Shown here in pieces: positions 9,480 to 21,849 of a DNA stretch of 60,000 nt. Position 1 is the first letter of the stretch, and every line of letters begins with the position of its first letter. A model generated the notes under the pieces. The model had not been told where the DNA came from. It saw nothing but the letters and a program-made list of their open reading frames with translations, and ran no database searches. This DNA is from Symsagittifera roscoffensis (taxonomy: Eukaryota > Xenacoelomorpha > Acoela > Convolutidae): contig NC_087067.1 of the NCBI RefSeq assembly GCF_963678635.1, positions 23,693,547 through 23,753,546 on the forward strand. Direction: 5' to 3'. The translations under genes were made by a program, and so were the position numbers.

Positions 9480-10530
9480 AAAAGTACGAAGATTAAATAA
9501 AAAAGATGAGGATTGATTTGGATCGATTTGAAATCAATTTAAATTGATCCTAAATACCAGCTAAAAGAAGTAATCCAAATCAATTTTAAATCTACTTAAA
9601 CGCATTTTTTCCAGTCTTAATTTGTTTTTATTTTTAAGGGGATTAAAACGGATTTAAATCGATTGAAATCAATTTTTTTTCATTCGAGATTTATCAATTT
9701 TGAATTTTTATTGCTTTTGTTCATTGCTTATCATTTTTCATTTTAAATCCATAGCGTATAGTAGGATAGGAAGTACCAAATAATAAGAACAAAATATCGA
9801 TAAAATTCTATGATTTTTCTTGCTTATTTTGAGTTCAAAAACTGATCTATATTGACCTTTTTCTTGATTCGTTTTATAAGTTTTGACTTAAATCTGATCT
9901 ATCTTCATAATTTTCCAAGATTTAATTGTATATCAAAATTTAGTGAGATGAAATATCAATTTATTCTGACCCTTCTCTTGTTTGTTACATAGGATTGTGC
10001 AAAATCTGATTTACAATAACTTTCTATAATTTCATTGCCTATTTTCGAGTTCAAAATCTGATTTATGTGGATCATTTTATTGAGTTCTAGCACGAGCGTG
10101 TATATATGGCACGAGCGTGTAAATTTAAAAAATTGAGAAGAAAAAATTCCAACTATTTTTTTCAAAGGGTATGTTTGTTTTCGCTGTGCTAGCAAAAAAT
10201 TGACTTGAATGAGTCTGAAAGTCCATCCAAATTGATTTAAATCAAATTTAAATCCTCAAAACCTCAAAACGATCCAAACTTTTCATATAAGATCGATTTA
10301 AATCGATTTAAAATGGATTTAAGTGAGTTTCGGATTGATTTTAGTGAGTCGGAAAATCCATCCGAATCGATTTAAATCGATTTTTTAGACACTTAAATCG
10401 ATCCAAAAAAATCGATTTAATTCGATTTAAAATCCATTTAAGTTCGTAAAATGTACATTATTAATCGATTTGAATCGATTTAAAATCGATTTAAAATCAA
10501 TTTAAATCGATCCGAAACCATTTTTTTTCA
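9480..10530. repeat. Cluster of GATTTAAATC / ATCGATTTAAATCGAT palindromes
   Basis: Units built on ATCGATTTAAATCGAT and its near variants occur at about 9511-9551, 9649-9674, 10229-10255, 10291-10323, 10362-10442 and 10462-10512, including perfect 16-base palindromes. They fall in two groups (9.50-9.68 and 10.20-10.52 kb) separated by about 0.5 kb of ordinary sequence, the arrangement expected of subterminal repeats at the two ends of a DNA transposon. The right end may be the CACTGAAAAAAAATGG (minus strand) at about 10520-10535. Confidence 0.55.
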
Positions 10531-13500
10531 GTGCGGGTCTCGGTGTTATATTTTACTGAAAAAAAACTTGAAAAAACTTCAATGTGAAAACTGAAATAGT
10601 ATCTTGGTGTTTTTCAACAAGATATTTAAAGTAAAAAAAATGCAATTTTCAAGTGAAAACAAATGAGCGCTTTTAAGAGTGCATGCATGCTGCTCACCGG
10701 ACACTTCGTTAGTATTCCTGAAACTTTTCTACTTTTATTCGCTACCCATATATCACATTCCACTTTTCTCCAATTCCCCTCACATGTCAAGTTCAGTTTC
10801 AAAAACTGTCCTTGCTCTTTTCATCTCCAACCAGCCCCTTCCCTCTGCATATCAAATTTTCTAATTTCATAGTTGTTTTACGTGTATCTAAAACTATTTG
10901 AGTGGTTCTACGATTTAAAGTATTCAAAATAAAACTGCTAACTTATAAAAAAATTGTTCACCATACAGGTTTTCATAGCATTAAGGCAAATAATAATTGT
11001 TGTCAAAATTGAAACTCAAATGTGAGAGAAGATTATTGGAAAAAAGCGACTATCTTAATCGAAGATGAGGCTCTTTTCAGCTCCCACCACATTTGAGTTT
11101 CAGTGTGTGAATTACTTTTACGTTGTCATAATGTTTTGAAAGTTTGCAGGGTGCACAAACTAACTGTTTGTGACACATTTGTTCTTCTTACTTTTCATCG
11201 TAACTACAAACACTCAGCCATAATAACACGTGAAACGACTATGAAAAGGGAAATTTGAAATTCGGAAGATCATGGAAAAAAGCCGATTATATAATCAGTT
11301 AGACCAAAAACTGTCCAATTTTAGAGATATTTGGAATTCTCATAATCGTGACCGTTTCAATTAATTCAACCGTTTAATTGCAACTTAAGTTTCGAGCTAA
11401 TAAATTCTGCTAACTTGGTAACATGACGAGTTAAAAATCAGTCAAAAATTGCTGCCAACCCAAAATTTAATCGCATTTTGAATGAACTTTCCAGTTTTAA
11501 TTTTACCACTGATAAATTACGTTCTATCACACTTGGCAATCAGTTTATCTGTAAAAGATATGACATGTGTGGCAATCGAAACCATACCAAATCCACCGGA
11601 ACATTTTGATAATTACTCATTGTTTTGTGGTTGCGCTGCAACATCCTCCGCCTCTATTTAGGCGAGGAACCGAGCCATTTTAACGGTAAGTCGGATAAGC
11701 GTCTCTTTTTCCTTTCCCCCACCCACCTCAATCAAACCTAAATTTTATGGCCTAACGAGTAATTTTACAAGGTTAATTATGAAGACCAAATATGTTTGTC
11801 GTGGCTTAATTAGTCTGCATGTCAGTTTTCATGACAATCGGACAAAATGAACAGTAACTTCAAATATAAAAATTTGCAGGTCGAGAAAAGGAAAAAGAGC
11901 CGGATAAGCCCGCTTGTCTGTTTTTCCAAGTTTCTGCCTACGACGCGGGTAAGACAGAAAATCCAGGAGCTTTATCGGGCTCAATGATCCACACAAGATC
12001 ATCTGTAGTATACCATACCAAAAGAGAACAAATAGTTTTAGCGTAGGACTGTCCTCGAGCATGTACTTTTTCTTATGGCCCATTTTTCTCTATAGGAAAG
12101 CAAATAAAAACTTGCAGCATGCTGTTCAAGCAAAATAGACTTGAATATATCGTATTTAACTCGCAATACATGAGTTCAAAGGTTTTGCATTTATAGCTTT
12201 CTCATTAAGACAAGGTGATTTACCTCCTAGCACCTCCTCGCTTACTCTTATATTATCGAAAAAGTTTTAAACACTACAAACGAGGCAATGCACCAAGACG
12301 GAGCATCTCTTGGATTAAATTTTCATGCAACATCGTGATAAGCGAAAACAGCCGGAGTTTTATAGTTCCATGTCTTGACGCAGGCAACTACGATAATTGT
12401 GAATAAATAAGAATCCAATTTGGCGAACTAACTAAAAACCACTTTATTTCGATTTCACACGTTTCAAACTTTCCCTAAGCGCGGTTAAAAGAAAAGATAT
12501 AAAATTGAGCTTAAATAACTAAAGCAGCTTGCTAATACCACCGCACTGCTAACAAGTACAGGAAGGTCCCACGATACTTGAGCCAGCTAAACTGGATAAT
12601 TTTTTCTATTGAAATTTCAAATCAGAATGTTATTAAGACCATATGAAACGCTAATCAACTCCTAGAAAACAAAAATTAAAGACGAACTGTTTTTTTTTTT
12701 TAAAAGACCGAATCAACAAAACAAAAGAAAAAACAAATAATTGAAAGAATGAAAAAGTTAGAGACTCTACTGAAAAAGACGCTCAAAAGTATACTCCTAC
12801 TGGCCTCACTCACCAGTACAAGGCTGCCTGAGCCTGCTCTATAGCCGGCATCAACCACCGCGCTACATCACGCTTAAGAGACAACCCACTTCATTTTTGC
12901 TGAGCGTAACTCTAGTGCGAGCAGCTCTTCAAAATATCTGAACTAATTAAAAAACGTTTTTGCGAGAAAAACTACTAAATATTATAACCAAAACTGAGTT
13001 AACTAAAAGTTTAAGATATATTTAATGTATGATATTTCACAGACCAAAAAAAACAAGCAGCAAAAAGGAGATGAAACTCGACTACATTCCGACTTTGGAA
13101 GGCATCGAGTCTTATGGTTTTGCTTGCCGCAGTCACAACACTCGCAGGATATGAAGTTTAGAGCTAAGTTGCATGAATCTACTCGACCGAAAATAAGATA
13201 GCTTGATAAACAGACGGTGTACATTATCCAAAATTACTCTATGAGAAAGCCATCCCGGACTCATTAACGTTTTCATAATGCAATGGAGTTTGGCAAGATG
13301 AACATACTGACAATTTTGATCAGATTTGTTCTTCATACCTTACATCGTAGTATCATGCATTTAGACGTCACAACACGTAAGACAACAAAGAAACTGGAAA
13401 ACTTGAAATGTGGGTAGAGTTTTTATGAGCATAGTTTTTTTGATCAAATTTTTGGGGAAAATACGTGAACTGAAGAATATTACCTTTCGAATTTGCGCAA

Positions 13501-13776
13501 TTTTTTGTGAACTGGCAGTTCCCTGCTTACTTATGCATATTTATGCAGCGTTTTCTGGCGCGAGAAAAAATACTGACCAGACGTAATGATCAGAAGTGTG
13601 AACTCTATAATTACGACACAAGTCAGTAAGGGTTGTAAAGGCCCAGAAGATTTTACAAAAATAAAAAAAACGACATTGTTGTCTTCAAAAATCACCCCGA
13701 ATTTAAGTCATGATTTTAAGTTACAAAGATCCAAAACTTTCAGTACAGAACATTTTTGCCACTACAGAATGATTTA
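10531..13776. other. Long stretch without a supported gene
   Basis: Open frames here (for example 11829-12083 minus and 13003-13224 minus) have no domain-like composition. A 13-bp inverted pair, CTCTTTTTCCTTT near 11703 and AAAGGAAAAAGAG near 11886, could form a stem. Minus-strand A-box-like phrases occur near 12545 and 12860 without a convincing B box. Possible first exons of the gene at 13777 may lie here but cannot be singled out. Confidence 0.4.
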
Positions 13777-14382
13777 ATGTTTAGGGTTCATTGCTTTGCT
13801 ACAATAACTGAACAAACAACAAAGTATTGGCTGAATGGTAATTGCACCAAAATGCCTAAACAAGACATATGTGCTTTGTGCTTCATGCATCAATACGGTT
13901 TGCACTTAACCAAAGACAATCTCAGTGAAATTTGCGCTGGAAAGGTTGAGCCTGATCCCGAAATTACCATGAAGCGCTGCTATTGGGATCCTTTTGCAAT
14001 AGTTCCTTTCAACATGCGCAACCATTCATTGGCTCATCCCCTTTTTGATGAAGATATTTTGTGGGGTGAGTACTGTCCACCCGACGATGTTGAATTCAAA
14101 TCGACTCCGCTTCAAAATGATTATGTTTCCTATGACTATTTCCGTAATAATTATGGGTATTTCGATGAATCCGTTAAAACGGCAAGCACAAAAAAAGGAA
14201 GCGCAAAATCTAACGAGGAAAACCTCCAAGACCGAGAAGAATATGACCGCGAAGAAACCAACAACTACAACATGTTGGGTGATTCAAGCAAAGTAACTTC
14301 TGATGGATTCCGAGCTCTTGTTCGATACGATTTATATTTTTTGATATGTAGTCTTATTTTCATAATTCTTTCTAAGTTTTGA
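13777..14382 (+). CDS. Unrecognised extracellular-looking protein, last exon
   Basis: The ATG at 13777 gives 201 codons, but the frame also fits an exon starting after an acceptor-like ATGTTTAG (13787) or CACTACAG (13770), and the visible N-terminus has no signal peptide, so an upstream exon is likely. The first 110 residues carry seven cysteines (including ICALC, EICAG, KRCYWDPF and EYCPPDDV) and sequons NCT and NHS, suggesting a secreted or membrane-attached domain. Residues 130-170 are an acidic, Asn-rich linker. The end is a hydrophobic run (YFLICSLIFIILSKF) fitting a GPI-attachment signal or a tail anchor. An ATTAAA polyadenylation-type signal lies near 14426. A frameshifted paralogue occurs at 21.4 kb, sharing YWDPF, RNxSLA, FDExIL, CPPDDV and YFDE. 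I cannot name the family. Confidence 0.6.
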   Translation: MFRVHCFATITEQTTKYWLNGNCTKMPKQDICALCFMHQYGLHLTKDNLSEICAGKVEPDPEITMKRCYWDPFAIVPFNMRNHSLAHPLFDEDILWGEYCPPDDVEFKSTPLQNDYVSYDYFRNNYGYFDESVKTASTKKGSAKSNEENLQDREEYDREETNNYNMLGDSSKVTSDGFRALVRYDLYFLICSLIFIILSKF

Positions 14383-14800
14383 GTGAAGGGCGTTTTAAAT
14401 TTGTAATTTTTTATTTGGTATCGAATATTAAAAAAAATGTTGATATCGCTTTATTTAACAAAAACTGGTAATCGGATCTGAAAGGTATTTATTCTACAAG
14501 TCAATATTTAACAATTCATATAAACAAAATTAAAAATATTTCACCTTAGGTTTTTAAAATACCATGAGACCAGAAGTACATGCACAGACTTTTAGGACAT
14601 CCAAAGTAAATGAAATGATATGAGAAAACAAACAATTTTTGAAAATGCACGAACCATTAGGACCCCCCGCGAAAAATCTGTTTAAAATTGTTTGAAAATC
14701 TTGTTTAGTAAATTACCCAAAAATACATTTGCTAAAAGTGTTCAAGGATCCGTGCCACCTTTTATAAGCAAAGCCTTCGAGAAACCATTTCTTATCAGAA

Positions 14801-15421
14801 CAAGGATAGCCGGTCACTGTGCAAGTAGCACAGAATATTCCGACCACAGTCCTAGAAAAATACAACAAAAATTTCAATTTAGTGTCGTTTTTTTCCGCAA
14901 AACGTGATAGAAAGATCGAAACAAAAAAAACTTATTTGACATGTTTGACGATCATACTATTAAAGACTATTCGGAAAACAGTTTTTGAAGGTTATTGACT
15001 AGAAAAACGAAAAAGAAAATTCAAAAAGAATCTTTTAAAAGTTTTTTGCTGAAACTTTTGGAATTTTGAACCTTTGTTTACAACAACTCCAAAAACTATT
15101 TTTTATTTGAGTACAATTAAGTTTTCACGGCTTAAAGTAAGCTCAAAAAAGCTATTGTAAGCCTTCACGCTCACACCAAATTAGTTCGAAGTTCGACCAA
15201 AAGTCAAAAACTTCAAATTGTTTTTCCTCAATCTTGTGAGAAAATGTTTGAAATTTCTTAATGTTATTCAAATCATGATTGAAAGAGCCTTAAGACGATA
15301 TATCACTCTAGCCATTCCGAGAAATGTATGTCGTACCCGATTTTGCGTGGAAAACAAAAAAAAACTAAAACACACCCGAATACAAAGTTTTTCCCCATTT
15401 TTCAAATGGTTGGAACAAAAC
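14801..15421 (+). repeat. Dispersed non-autonomous element, family R1, copy 1
   Basis: It aligns by eye with 50161-50671: CAAGGATAGCCGGT, a CTGTGC-aagta-GCACAG hairpin, RTTCCGACCA, then AAGTTTTCACGGCTTAA, ATTGAAAGAGC, ATATATCACTC, GATTTTGCGTGGAAAAC and finally ATGGTYGGAACAA. The inner termini TGTTCCGACCA and TGGTCGGAACA are inverted repeats, so the family is a MITE-like element. A third, inverted copy is at 42256-42450. Confidence 0.65.
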
Positions 15422-15518
15422 CTAAATTTGTAAGAAAATAAATATTGTTCACGTTGCATCAATTTGTTATAGAACCTGGAGGTCAACAGTAGAGGCGATC
15501 TTAGCTCATGCAGAAATC

Positions 15519-15872
15519 GTGAATGATGAGCTTACTATCAATGAGATTGTAGCATATTCATTTGTACAGTTTTCAGATTTTGTTACTGTGTATCGTGGAA
15601 GCTTTCAAGCAAAAGGTTATGAATACTGCTTAAGACATCCAATCCATGATAATTTGAAACCCCACCTCACAAACAAAAATAAGTTGTGGAAATTTAAAAA
15701 CCAATCCAAGAAGCAAAAAAAACTTTTTAGTGTTCCACTGGGATCAGTTTTAAGACCTTTTATGATGTATATAAATGATCTGCCACATATTTGTTTACGC
15801 AAAATTTTGACAATTTTTGCAGACAATCAAATTTTTTTTAGGCCAATTGCTCAAATTGGAATGAAGATTTGA
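15519..15872 (+). pseudogene. Decayed non-LTR reverse transcriptase fragment
   Basis: A frame contains SVPLGSVLRPFMMYINDLP (family form: GVPQGSvLGPLLFlxYINDLP) at about 15730-15785, followed by LTIFADNQIFF where the catalytic F/YADD should be; the second Asp is Asn. The key Gln and Gly of the GxPQG box are also lost. It is an old CR1/Jockey-type relic lying just downstream of the R1 element. Confidence 0.65.
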
Positions 15873-16394
15873 AGATAATAAAAAAATGAGTGAAAAACAA
15901 AATTTTAATTACATTTTTTTCCAAATGCAATTTCTTTAATCTTTAACATCCGCTTCTCATCAATTAAACAGAAATTCATGGGCTAGAAAATAAGGGAAAA
16001 AGGCATCTTGGTGGAGTTTCAGGTGAAATGTTTACAAGTAAGCACCATGTACTTCACCTACCAAAACTCTTAATGCTCACAACCACGTGTTTTCATTACA
16101 GCATGTTTTTCAAAAAAACGAACGCTAGCTGGACTTTCTAAATCATACGTGGAGAATTGAACAGTCTTTTAATAACTCTCTGGTCTCTGGAACTCTTCGA
16201 CATTCGATTTGAAACGCTCTGCACACTTTCACTGCAAAACAACTCAGGTTTTTTTCAGTACCCCCGATCTTGGATGAAGAAAAAATCAATTTAAAGAAAC
16301 AACTTACAAACTTTATCTTACTAAAAAGAAGCTTTTACAATTTCCATTTTCACTCAGATAAAAAACAATGGCTTTGATGCCTGAAATTTGATTT

Positions 16395-18225
16395 TCGTAG
16401 ACGCTTTGGAAAGCTTTTGCAAATTTCTCAAGACGTATAATATTTTTTTTTTCAAAATGATCGGCTTTTATTTGTGCGCCTGAATGTTGAGTTAGTCTCT
16501 TTTCACCTTTTCGAAATCACAGCTTTCCATTGAAAATAACTGTTCAATCAACAGACTTTATGATGGGAACCTTTCTGGTATAATCCGCTACGCCTTTTTT
16601 TACAGAAAAAAAACATATGGCCACAGAAAATGTCCAAAATTAGTAGTTTTGACGTTTTTTGAAATTTTAAATATTTCCAAAAAATACCGTGCCAAAAATG
16701 AAGTAAATGTTTCACTAAACAAAACTTTCACGAGTTTTCTATTCACTAGTGGTGTCGACCTTATTTTCAAAGCAAAACTTATCGCCCTAAAAATAGAACA
16801 ATTTTGCTGTTTTTTTTTTAAATTTTTGGGTTTTGTCAAAAACTGCGACGCTACACCTGAGATTGAAGATTCAATAAGAAAAATAGAAGATAAGTATCAA
16901 CACTCAGTTTTTGTAGAAATTTAATTTTGGGCTCAGTATAGATTCTTTAAAGATTCTTTTCTCGAAAATTACCCGGCCAATTTTGAGATAAAAGATCCAA
17001 TTAAAAAACTGTGACAGTATGTCTTGCTTGAGTGGATTCTTCAATTTTTAATAATGATTCCTCTATGGACATGAAAATCAGCCACTCTTTGACGTTTTGG
17101 CTTATTTTTGAACTTTCATTTTTTGTTGAGCATTTTGTTTTTTTCTGAAAGTTTTTTTAGCCAAACCTGAGACTAATGTTCAAATACAAAAGCACACGCT
17201 CTAGTTATTCAACATAGACTTTTGATGCTAGTATTTATGAGGTTTGTATTTTATTTTTTCTACGCAAAATAGAAATCAAAAATATTTGAATTGGAATTTC
17301 AATTGACCTTCGAAACTATTAAGTTTTTGCCCTGGCACAAGAATGTTTGCGTCACTTATATTGTATAAAACACAGTATGGAGAGAAAAAAAACAATCAAT
17401 TGATAGTCTGTTCATGAATTATTGATTGTGTCCATTAATTTTTTGCGATGAATTTTGTCCATAACTCTAGATTTTAACTCTAGATTTAACTCGAAATTTG
17501 AAAATAAAACCAGGCAAAATAGATGATTACTATGAATTGTTGGTCTTGTGTTTATTTACTCTTTTCTTCAAAACAAAAAACTTTTAAAAAAATATGTACT
17601 CTTTTTTAAAAACCAGAACAAGCACCAGTTCAAAAACTACAACCAGTTTAGACAAGTTCGAGCAGGTTGTTCAATGTTTCAACTTGAGACAAGCACTCTC
17701 TTTAAAGATTTGTTTTTCACTTTGAAATGTAATCAGCTTTAAGCCTGTTTTCAACTTCTACAATTTATTTTCAACTCTGATCACTTTTGCTAAGAGATGC
17801 AAAACTAATACCCAAAGTTGCATCAACCTCGAAGTTAGGAGAAGCGAATTAAAGGCCCATTCATCTTGTATTTGTGAAATTTGGAGAAAAAAAAAACAAC
17901 ATGAAAACTTATTACGAGAAATTTTTTAGATTTTGGCCAAATTTGATAAAATTGCTTCATTTTGGCCTGTCCCATATGAATTGAATGTCTTGTTTTTCTT
18001 GGTAATATCGAACCCGTTCATAACTTTTTTTTTCGTTTTTTATTATTTAACAGGGTATTGGTAATGGAGACCAACCCCATAATGTTTTAAATGATTTGAA
18101 TATCTGGCCTTACAAACCTTTTTGAAAAAAGTTGTGCAAATTGATAAAATAAAACGACCCTTGTGGACTCATTAATTGCAGAAGTTTTTCGTTTATTCTG
18201 CATTACATTTCCATTTTTTAGCTAT
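16395..18225 (+). repeat. Old tandem duplication, left copy
   Basis: Landmarks match the block at 18713-20655 in the same order: AGACGCTTTGG at the start; TCTCTTTT-ACCTTTTCGAAATC; ATGGGAAC-TTTC-GG-ATAATCC; ACAGTATGGAGAGAAAAAA against ACAGTATCGAGAGAAAAAA; TAGATGATTACT; CACCAGTTCAAAA; and GCAGAAGTTTTTCGT near the end. The offset grows from about 2.34 to 2.44 kb through indels. Short frames inside are not conserved between the copies, so the block is non-coding. Confidence 0.65.
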
Positions 18226-18712
18226 CTTAGAAAAAGTTTTCGAGTATGTGACGAGGATCGAGCATCACATTTGATGCTCCTAACTGTAAACAAATCCAAT
18301 TTCGTTCGAGACAGAAATCGAGGCTTGAGTCCATGTGGAGAAAATTGATTGGCTCTAACTTCAGGATTCATATCTCGACAGAATTAAGCATGGAGAATTA
18401 TTAAGTTCGACCTTCATCCTTACCTAATGTTTTATATGCATGCAGTAGTAAAATTTTCAACTAATAACATTAGCTCCACCAAACTTTGAACTAAGAGCAA
18501 TCAAAAACCAATGATCGAAAAAAGCATACAAAAGACCCATCTTCATTTGTGTATCACAGATAGCACCAGGAGATCGAATCCCTTTGAATTGTGCTTTCTA
18601 CATACCCTTTGTTTTTTGAAACCTGCTCGTGATTATTTTCAACAATATATATACACGTTCGTGTTGCATAAAAACAAGCACAACAAATATGCATAAAATT
18701 TGAATTTTTCAG

Positions 18713-20655
18713 ACGCTTTGGAGATTATTTGTAGTTTTTGCAAAGGCTTACTTTGTTCTCAAAAACCACTTCACAAATTTTTCAAAAAGACCGACTTTTC
18801 TTTGTAAGCCTGAAAAATCAGCTGGTCTCTTTTGACCTTTTCGAAATCTCAATTTTTGATCGAAAGTTAAACATTCAATCGAAAGACCTTATCATGGGAA
18901 CTTTTCCGGCATAATCCTCTCCGCCCTTGTTTCTACAGAAAAAAAAGTTTGGCCATAGAAAATATCAAAGTTTGGAAGTTTTGACTTTTTTGGAAATTTT
19001 ATATTTTTCTCGAAAACAACCCTGCCAAAATTGAAACGAAGTTTTCGCTGGAAAAACAAACAACTTCGAATGTTCTATGCACAAGTGGTGTGAACCTAAT
19101 TTTTCAAGCAAAATTTGTCGCCCTAAAAATGGCAATTTTTGACGAGTTTCTTTTGGGAAAATTTTTGGCTTTTCTCAAAAAATACGCCGCTTTATCTTAG
19201 ATTAAAGGTTAAATCAAAAGAATAAGTAAAAATATAAGTGGTATAGGTCAAATTGTCAGCAGAAATTTAGTTTTGCTCTCGGAATATATTTTTTATTGAA
19301 ACTTTAGACCGTTTTTTCAATCTTTCGACTTTTCTCGAACAATACCCTGCCAAATTTGAGATTAAGGGTTCAAATGAAGCACTATGAGGGTATCTTTTGC
19401 TTGAGCGGATTCTTCAAATTTCAAAAACAATTCCGCTACGGACCTTAAAACCATCCATCATCTGACGTTTTAGCTCGTTTTTAAACATCGTTGAAATAAA
19501 ACTTTTTTCACAAAAAGTTCAGTCTTTGAAACTTCAATTTTTTTGGACATTTTCTGTTTTTTTTCTCAATGAATCTTCGCCAAACCGGAGATTAAAGTTC
19601 GAATTCAGAAACACACGCTCTAATTATTTAACATAAGCCTCTGGCGTTAATATTTATATTGTTTATATTTTAACTTTTTTTTTTCCACAAAAAATAGAAA
19701 TAAAAAAAGCTGAGTCTCATTGGAATTATTTCAAATGATCTTCGAAACGACCAAGCCTTTGCCCTGTTCCAGGAAAGTTTTTTGTTTCTTATGTTGTATA
19801 AAACACAGTATCGAGAGAAAAAACGGTCAATTGAGGGTTTTTCGCATGATTTACCGAATGTTTCCATTAATTTTTTGCTATGAATTTTGTCTATAACGTT
19901 AGATTTGAACCTTTTTTGAAACAAAATTTGAAAACAAAACAAAGCAAAGTAGATGATTACTTTGAGTTGTTGGTTTTGTTTCATTTAATTCTTTGCTCAA
20001 CACAAAATTTTTCAAAGAGAAACCTAAAAAAAGTTTCTCTTTTTTAATAACTAAGTACAAACACCAGTTCAAAATCAACGACCAGTTTAGACAGGTTCAA
20101 AATCGGTCGTATTATTTAATGTTTCATTATGATAAAAGCACTCTCTTTGAAGATTTTTTTCACTTTCATTTGTAAGCAGCTTCGCGCCTGTTCTCAAACT
20201 CGACAAAATATTTTCAAGCTCGATCACTTTTGCTAAGAGATGCAAAGCTAATACTCAAAGTTGCATCAACATCGAAGTTACAAAATGTGAATTAAAAAAA
20301 GGCATTGCTCTCGTATTTGTGAAATTTCAGAAAAAAAGGAAAACTTTTTTTCAAGAAATAATTCCGGTTTTAGACAAATTTGATCAAATTGCTTCATTTT
20401 GGCCTGTGCCATATGAAGATCCTGTTTCTCTTGGTAATATCGAACCCATTTTGTAATTTTTTTTGGAGTTTTTATCAATACGGGAGAGGAGTTAATCGAG
20501 AACAACCACGTTATATTTTAAATGATTATAGCATCTGGTCTTACAAAAATTTTTGAAAACGTTTTGCAAATTGATAACAATAAAACTACTTCTACACTCA
20601 CAAATTGCAAAAGTTTTTCGTGTATTTCGCAATACATTTCCATTTTTTAGATATT
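18713..20655 (+). repeat. Old tandem duplication, right copy
   Basis: This is the partner of 16395-18225; divergence is high (single-base changes every few bases and many small indels), so the event is old. The spacer between the copies (18226-18712) shows no supported gene. Just right of the block, 20651-20697 is an almost pure A/T self-complementary run. Confidence 0.65.
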
Positions 20656-20697
20656 ATATATATTATATTATATTTATATAATATAGAATATATTTTG

Positions 20698-21439
20698 GCA
20701 ATCTGTTCAGCAAGTGGGGGTATGTCTCTTAGCATATGGCTCACTTAGTAGCTCTACAAAACACTGAGAAGATAGGCAAGGAATATTTTAGTCAACCCAA
20801 CCACCCCCACCCACCCCCAAGTTGGTATTTTTTGAAAATTGTAATTAATATCTATGATACGATTATTCGCAATAAGTTTATTTATAGTTTGTTTTTCTTT
20901 ATTTGTCTTGATTGTAATCATAAACTGTCTACGGTGGCATTAAAGCAAAACTCCAAAATAATAAATAATTAAGCCAAAAACAGAGAAAACATTTTTAATT
21001 GCTTCAAACATCAAATTAAATGGCTTCAATTCAAAGTCCTTCACCACGCTAGATGAAATCGTTAAATGATGTTTTTTTTCACCAGTACATAAATCGAAAC
21101 GACTTAATTGTTTTGCAACAGTAATTATTGTTAGCCATTTTATGCACAGTATATCTCATGCACAAATATGGCTAACATCAGTATGAAGACAACCTTGAGC
21201 AAGTTTGCAATTAAGCCGACAAAACGAACAATATAGGTCGGCTCTTTTCATTACCCCTGGGCCTGGCTTTGCTATTAATAGGAAAGTTTAATTTCAAATG
21301 CCCCCCTCCCCCCACCCGTTGCCAAAGGGGAGAACAGTTAATTAGATCCGTGTGATGTATTCCAATTTAAGGAAAATTATAAGTGAAAATTGAATAGCCC
21401 GATAAAAGCGGGTAAAATTTTTCACGCTAGCTGGTGGTT
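20698..21439. other. No supported gene; C-rich runs
   Basis: It contains two C-rich tracts (ACCACCCCCACCCACCCCCA near 20802 and a CCCCTCCCCCCACCC run near 21303). The frame at 20736-20972 lacks domain-like composition. Upstream exons of the paralogue at 21.4 kb could lie here but are not visible. Confidence 0.35.
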
Positions 21440-21804
21440 TATTGGAAAACAGATCCCAGTTTCAAAATTGAAGCGATACTATTGGGATCCTTTTGATAAA
21501 GTACCGTACAAAATTCGTAACTTTTCATTGGCCTATCCGGTTTTTGATGAAAACATTTTATCGGGACTATTTTGCCCACCGGACGATGTAGACTTTGAGG
21601 CAAATTCGATTTCAAATGCAACGAAACGCCGACAACTTTTTCGGGAACAATTGCCAGTATTTCGATGAAACGAAGAAAATGTTGGGTAAAAATGGAAAAG
21701 GCGGGAAAGTTGGCAAAGGAAATGGCGGTGACAAAGGCGACCCTGGAAAAGATGTGGAATTTTTTCGAATTACAACTCATGATTTTGATTGTGCCGTACC
21801 TTAA
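21440..21804 (+). pseudogene. Frameshifted paralogue of the 13.8-kb gene
   Basis: KRYYWDPFDKVPYKIRNFSL and FDENILSGLFCPPDDVDF match the 13.8-kb protein closely. From the PDDV codons to YFDE the interval is 91 bases here against 90 in the intact gene, so the frame shifts: the homologous NNCQYFDETKK lies in the next frame and runs on through a Gly/Lys/Asp-rich segment (GGDKGDPGKD) to a TAA ending at 21804. Upstream, an acceptor-like GATCCCAG precedes the homologous part. The sequon (RNFS) is kept, but the Cys of KRC is Tyr and the C-terminal hydrophobic tail is absent. A two-exon gene cannot be ruled out, but a 1-base insertion is simpler. An AATAAA lies near 21848. Confidence 0.55.
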
Positions 21805-21849
21805 TGTTATTTTTTGATAATCTTTGTTTAAATTTTTGTTAAATGCAAT

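Noticed and set aside
12840-12880. Possible tRNA (A-box-like TAGCGCGGTGG on the minus strand)
   Set aside because: No B box at a suitable distance and no paired acceptor stem.
20651-20697. A/T-only palindromic run as a replication origin or cruciform site
   Set aside because: Such runs are expected by chance in DNA this A+T-rich, and nothing else supports a function.
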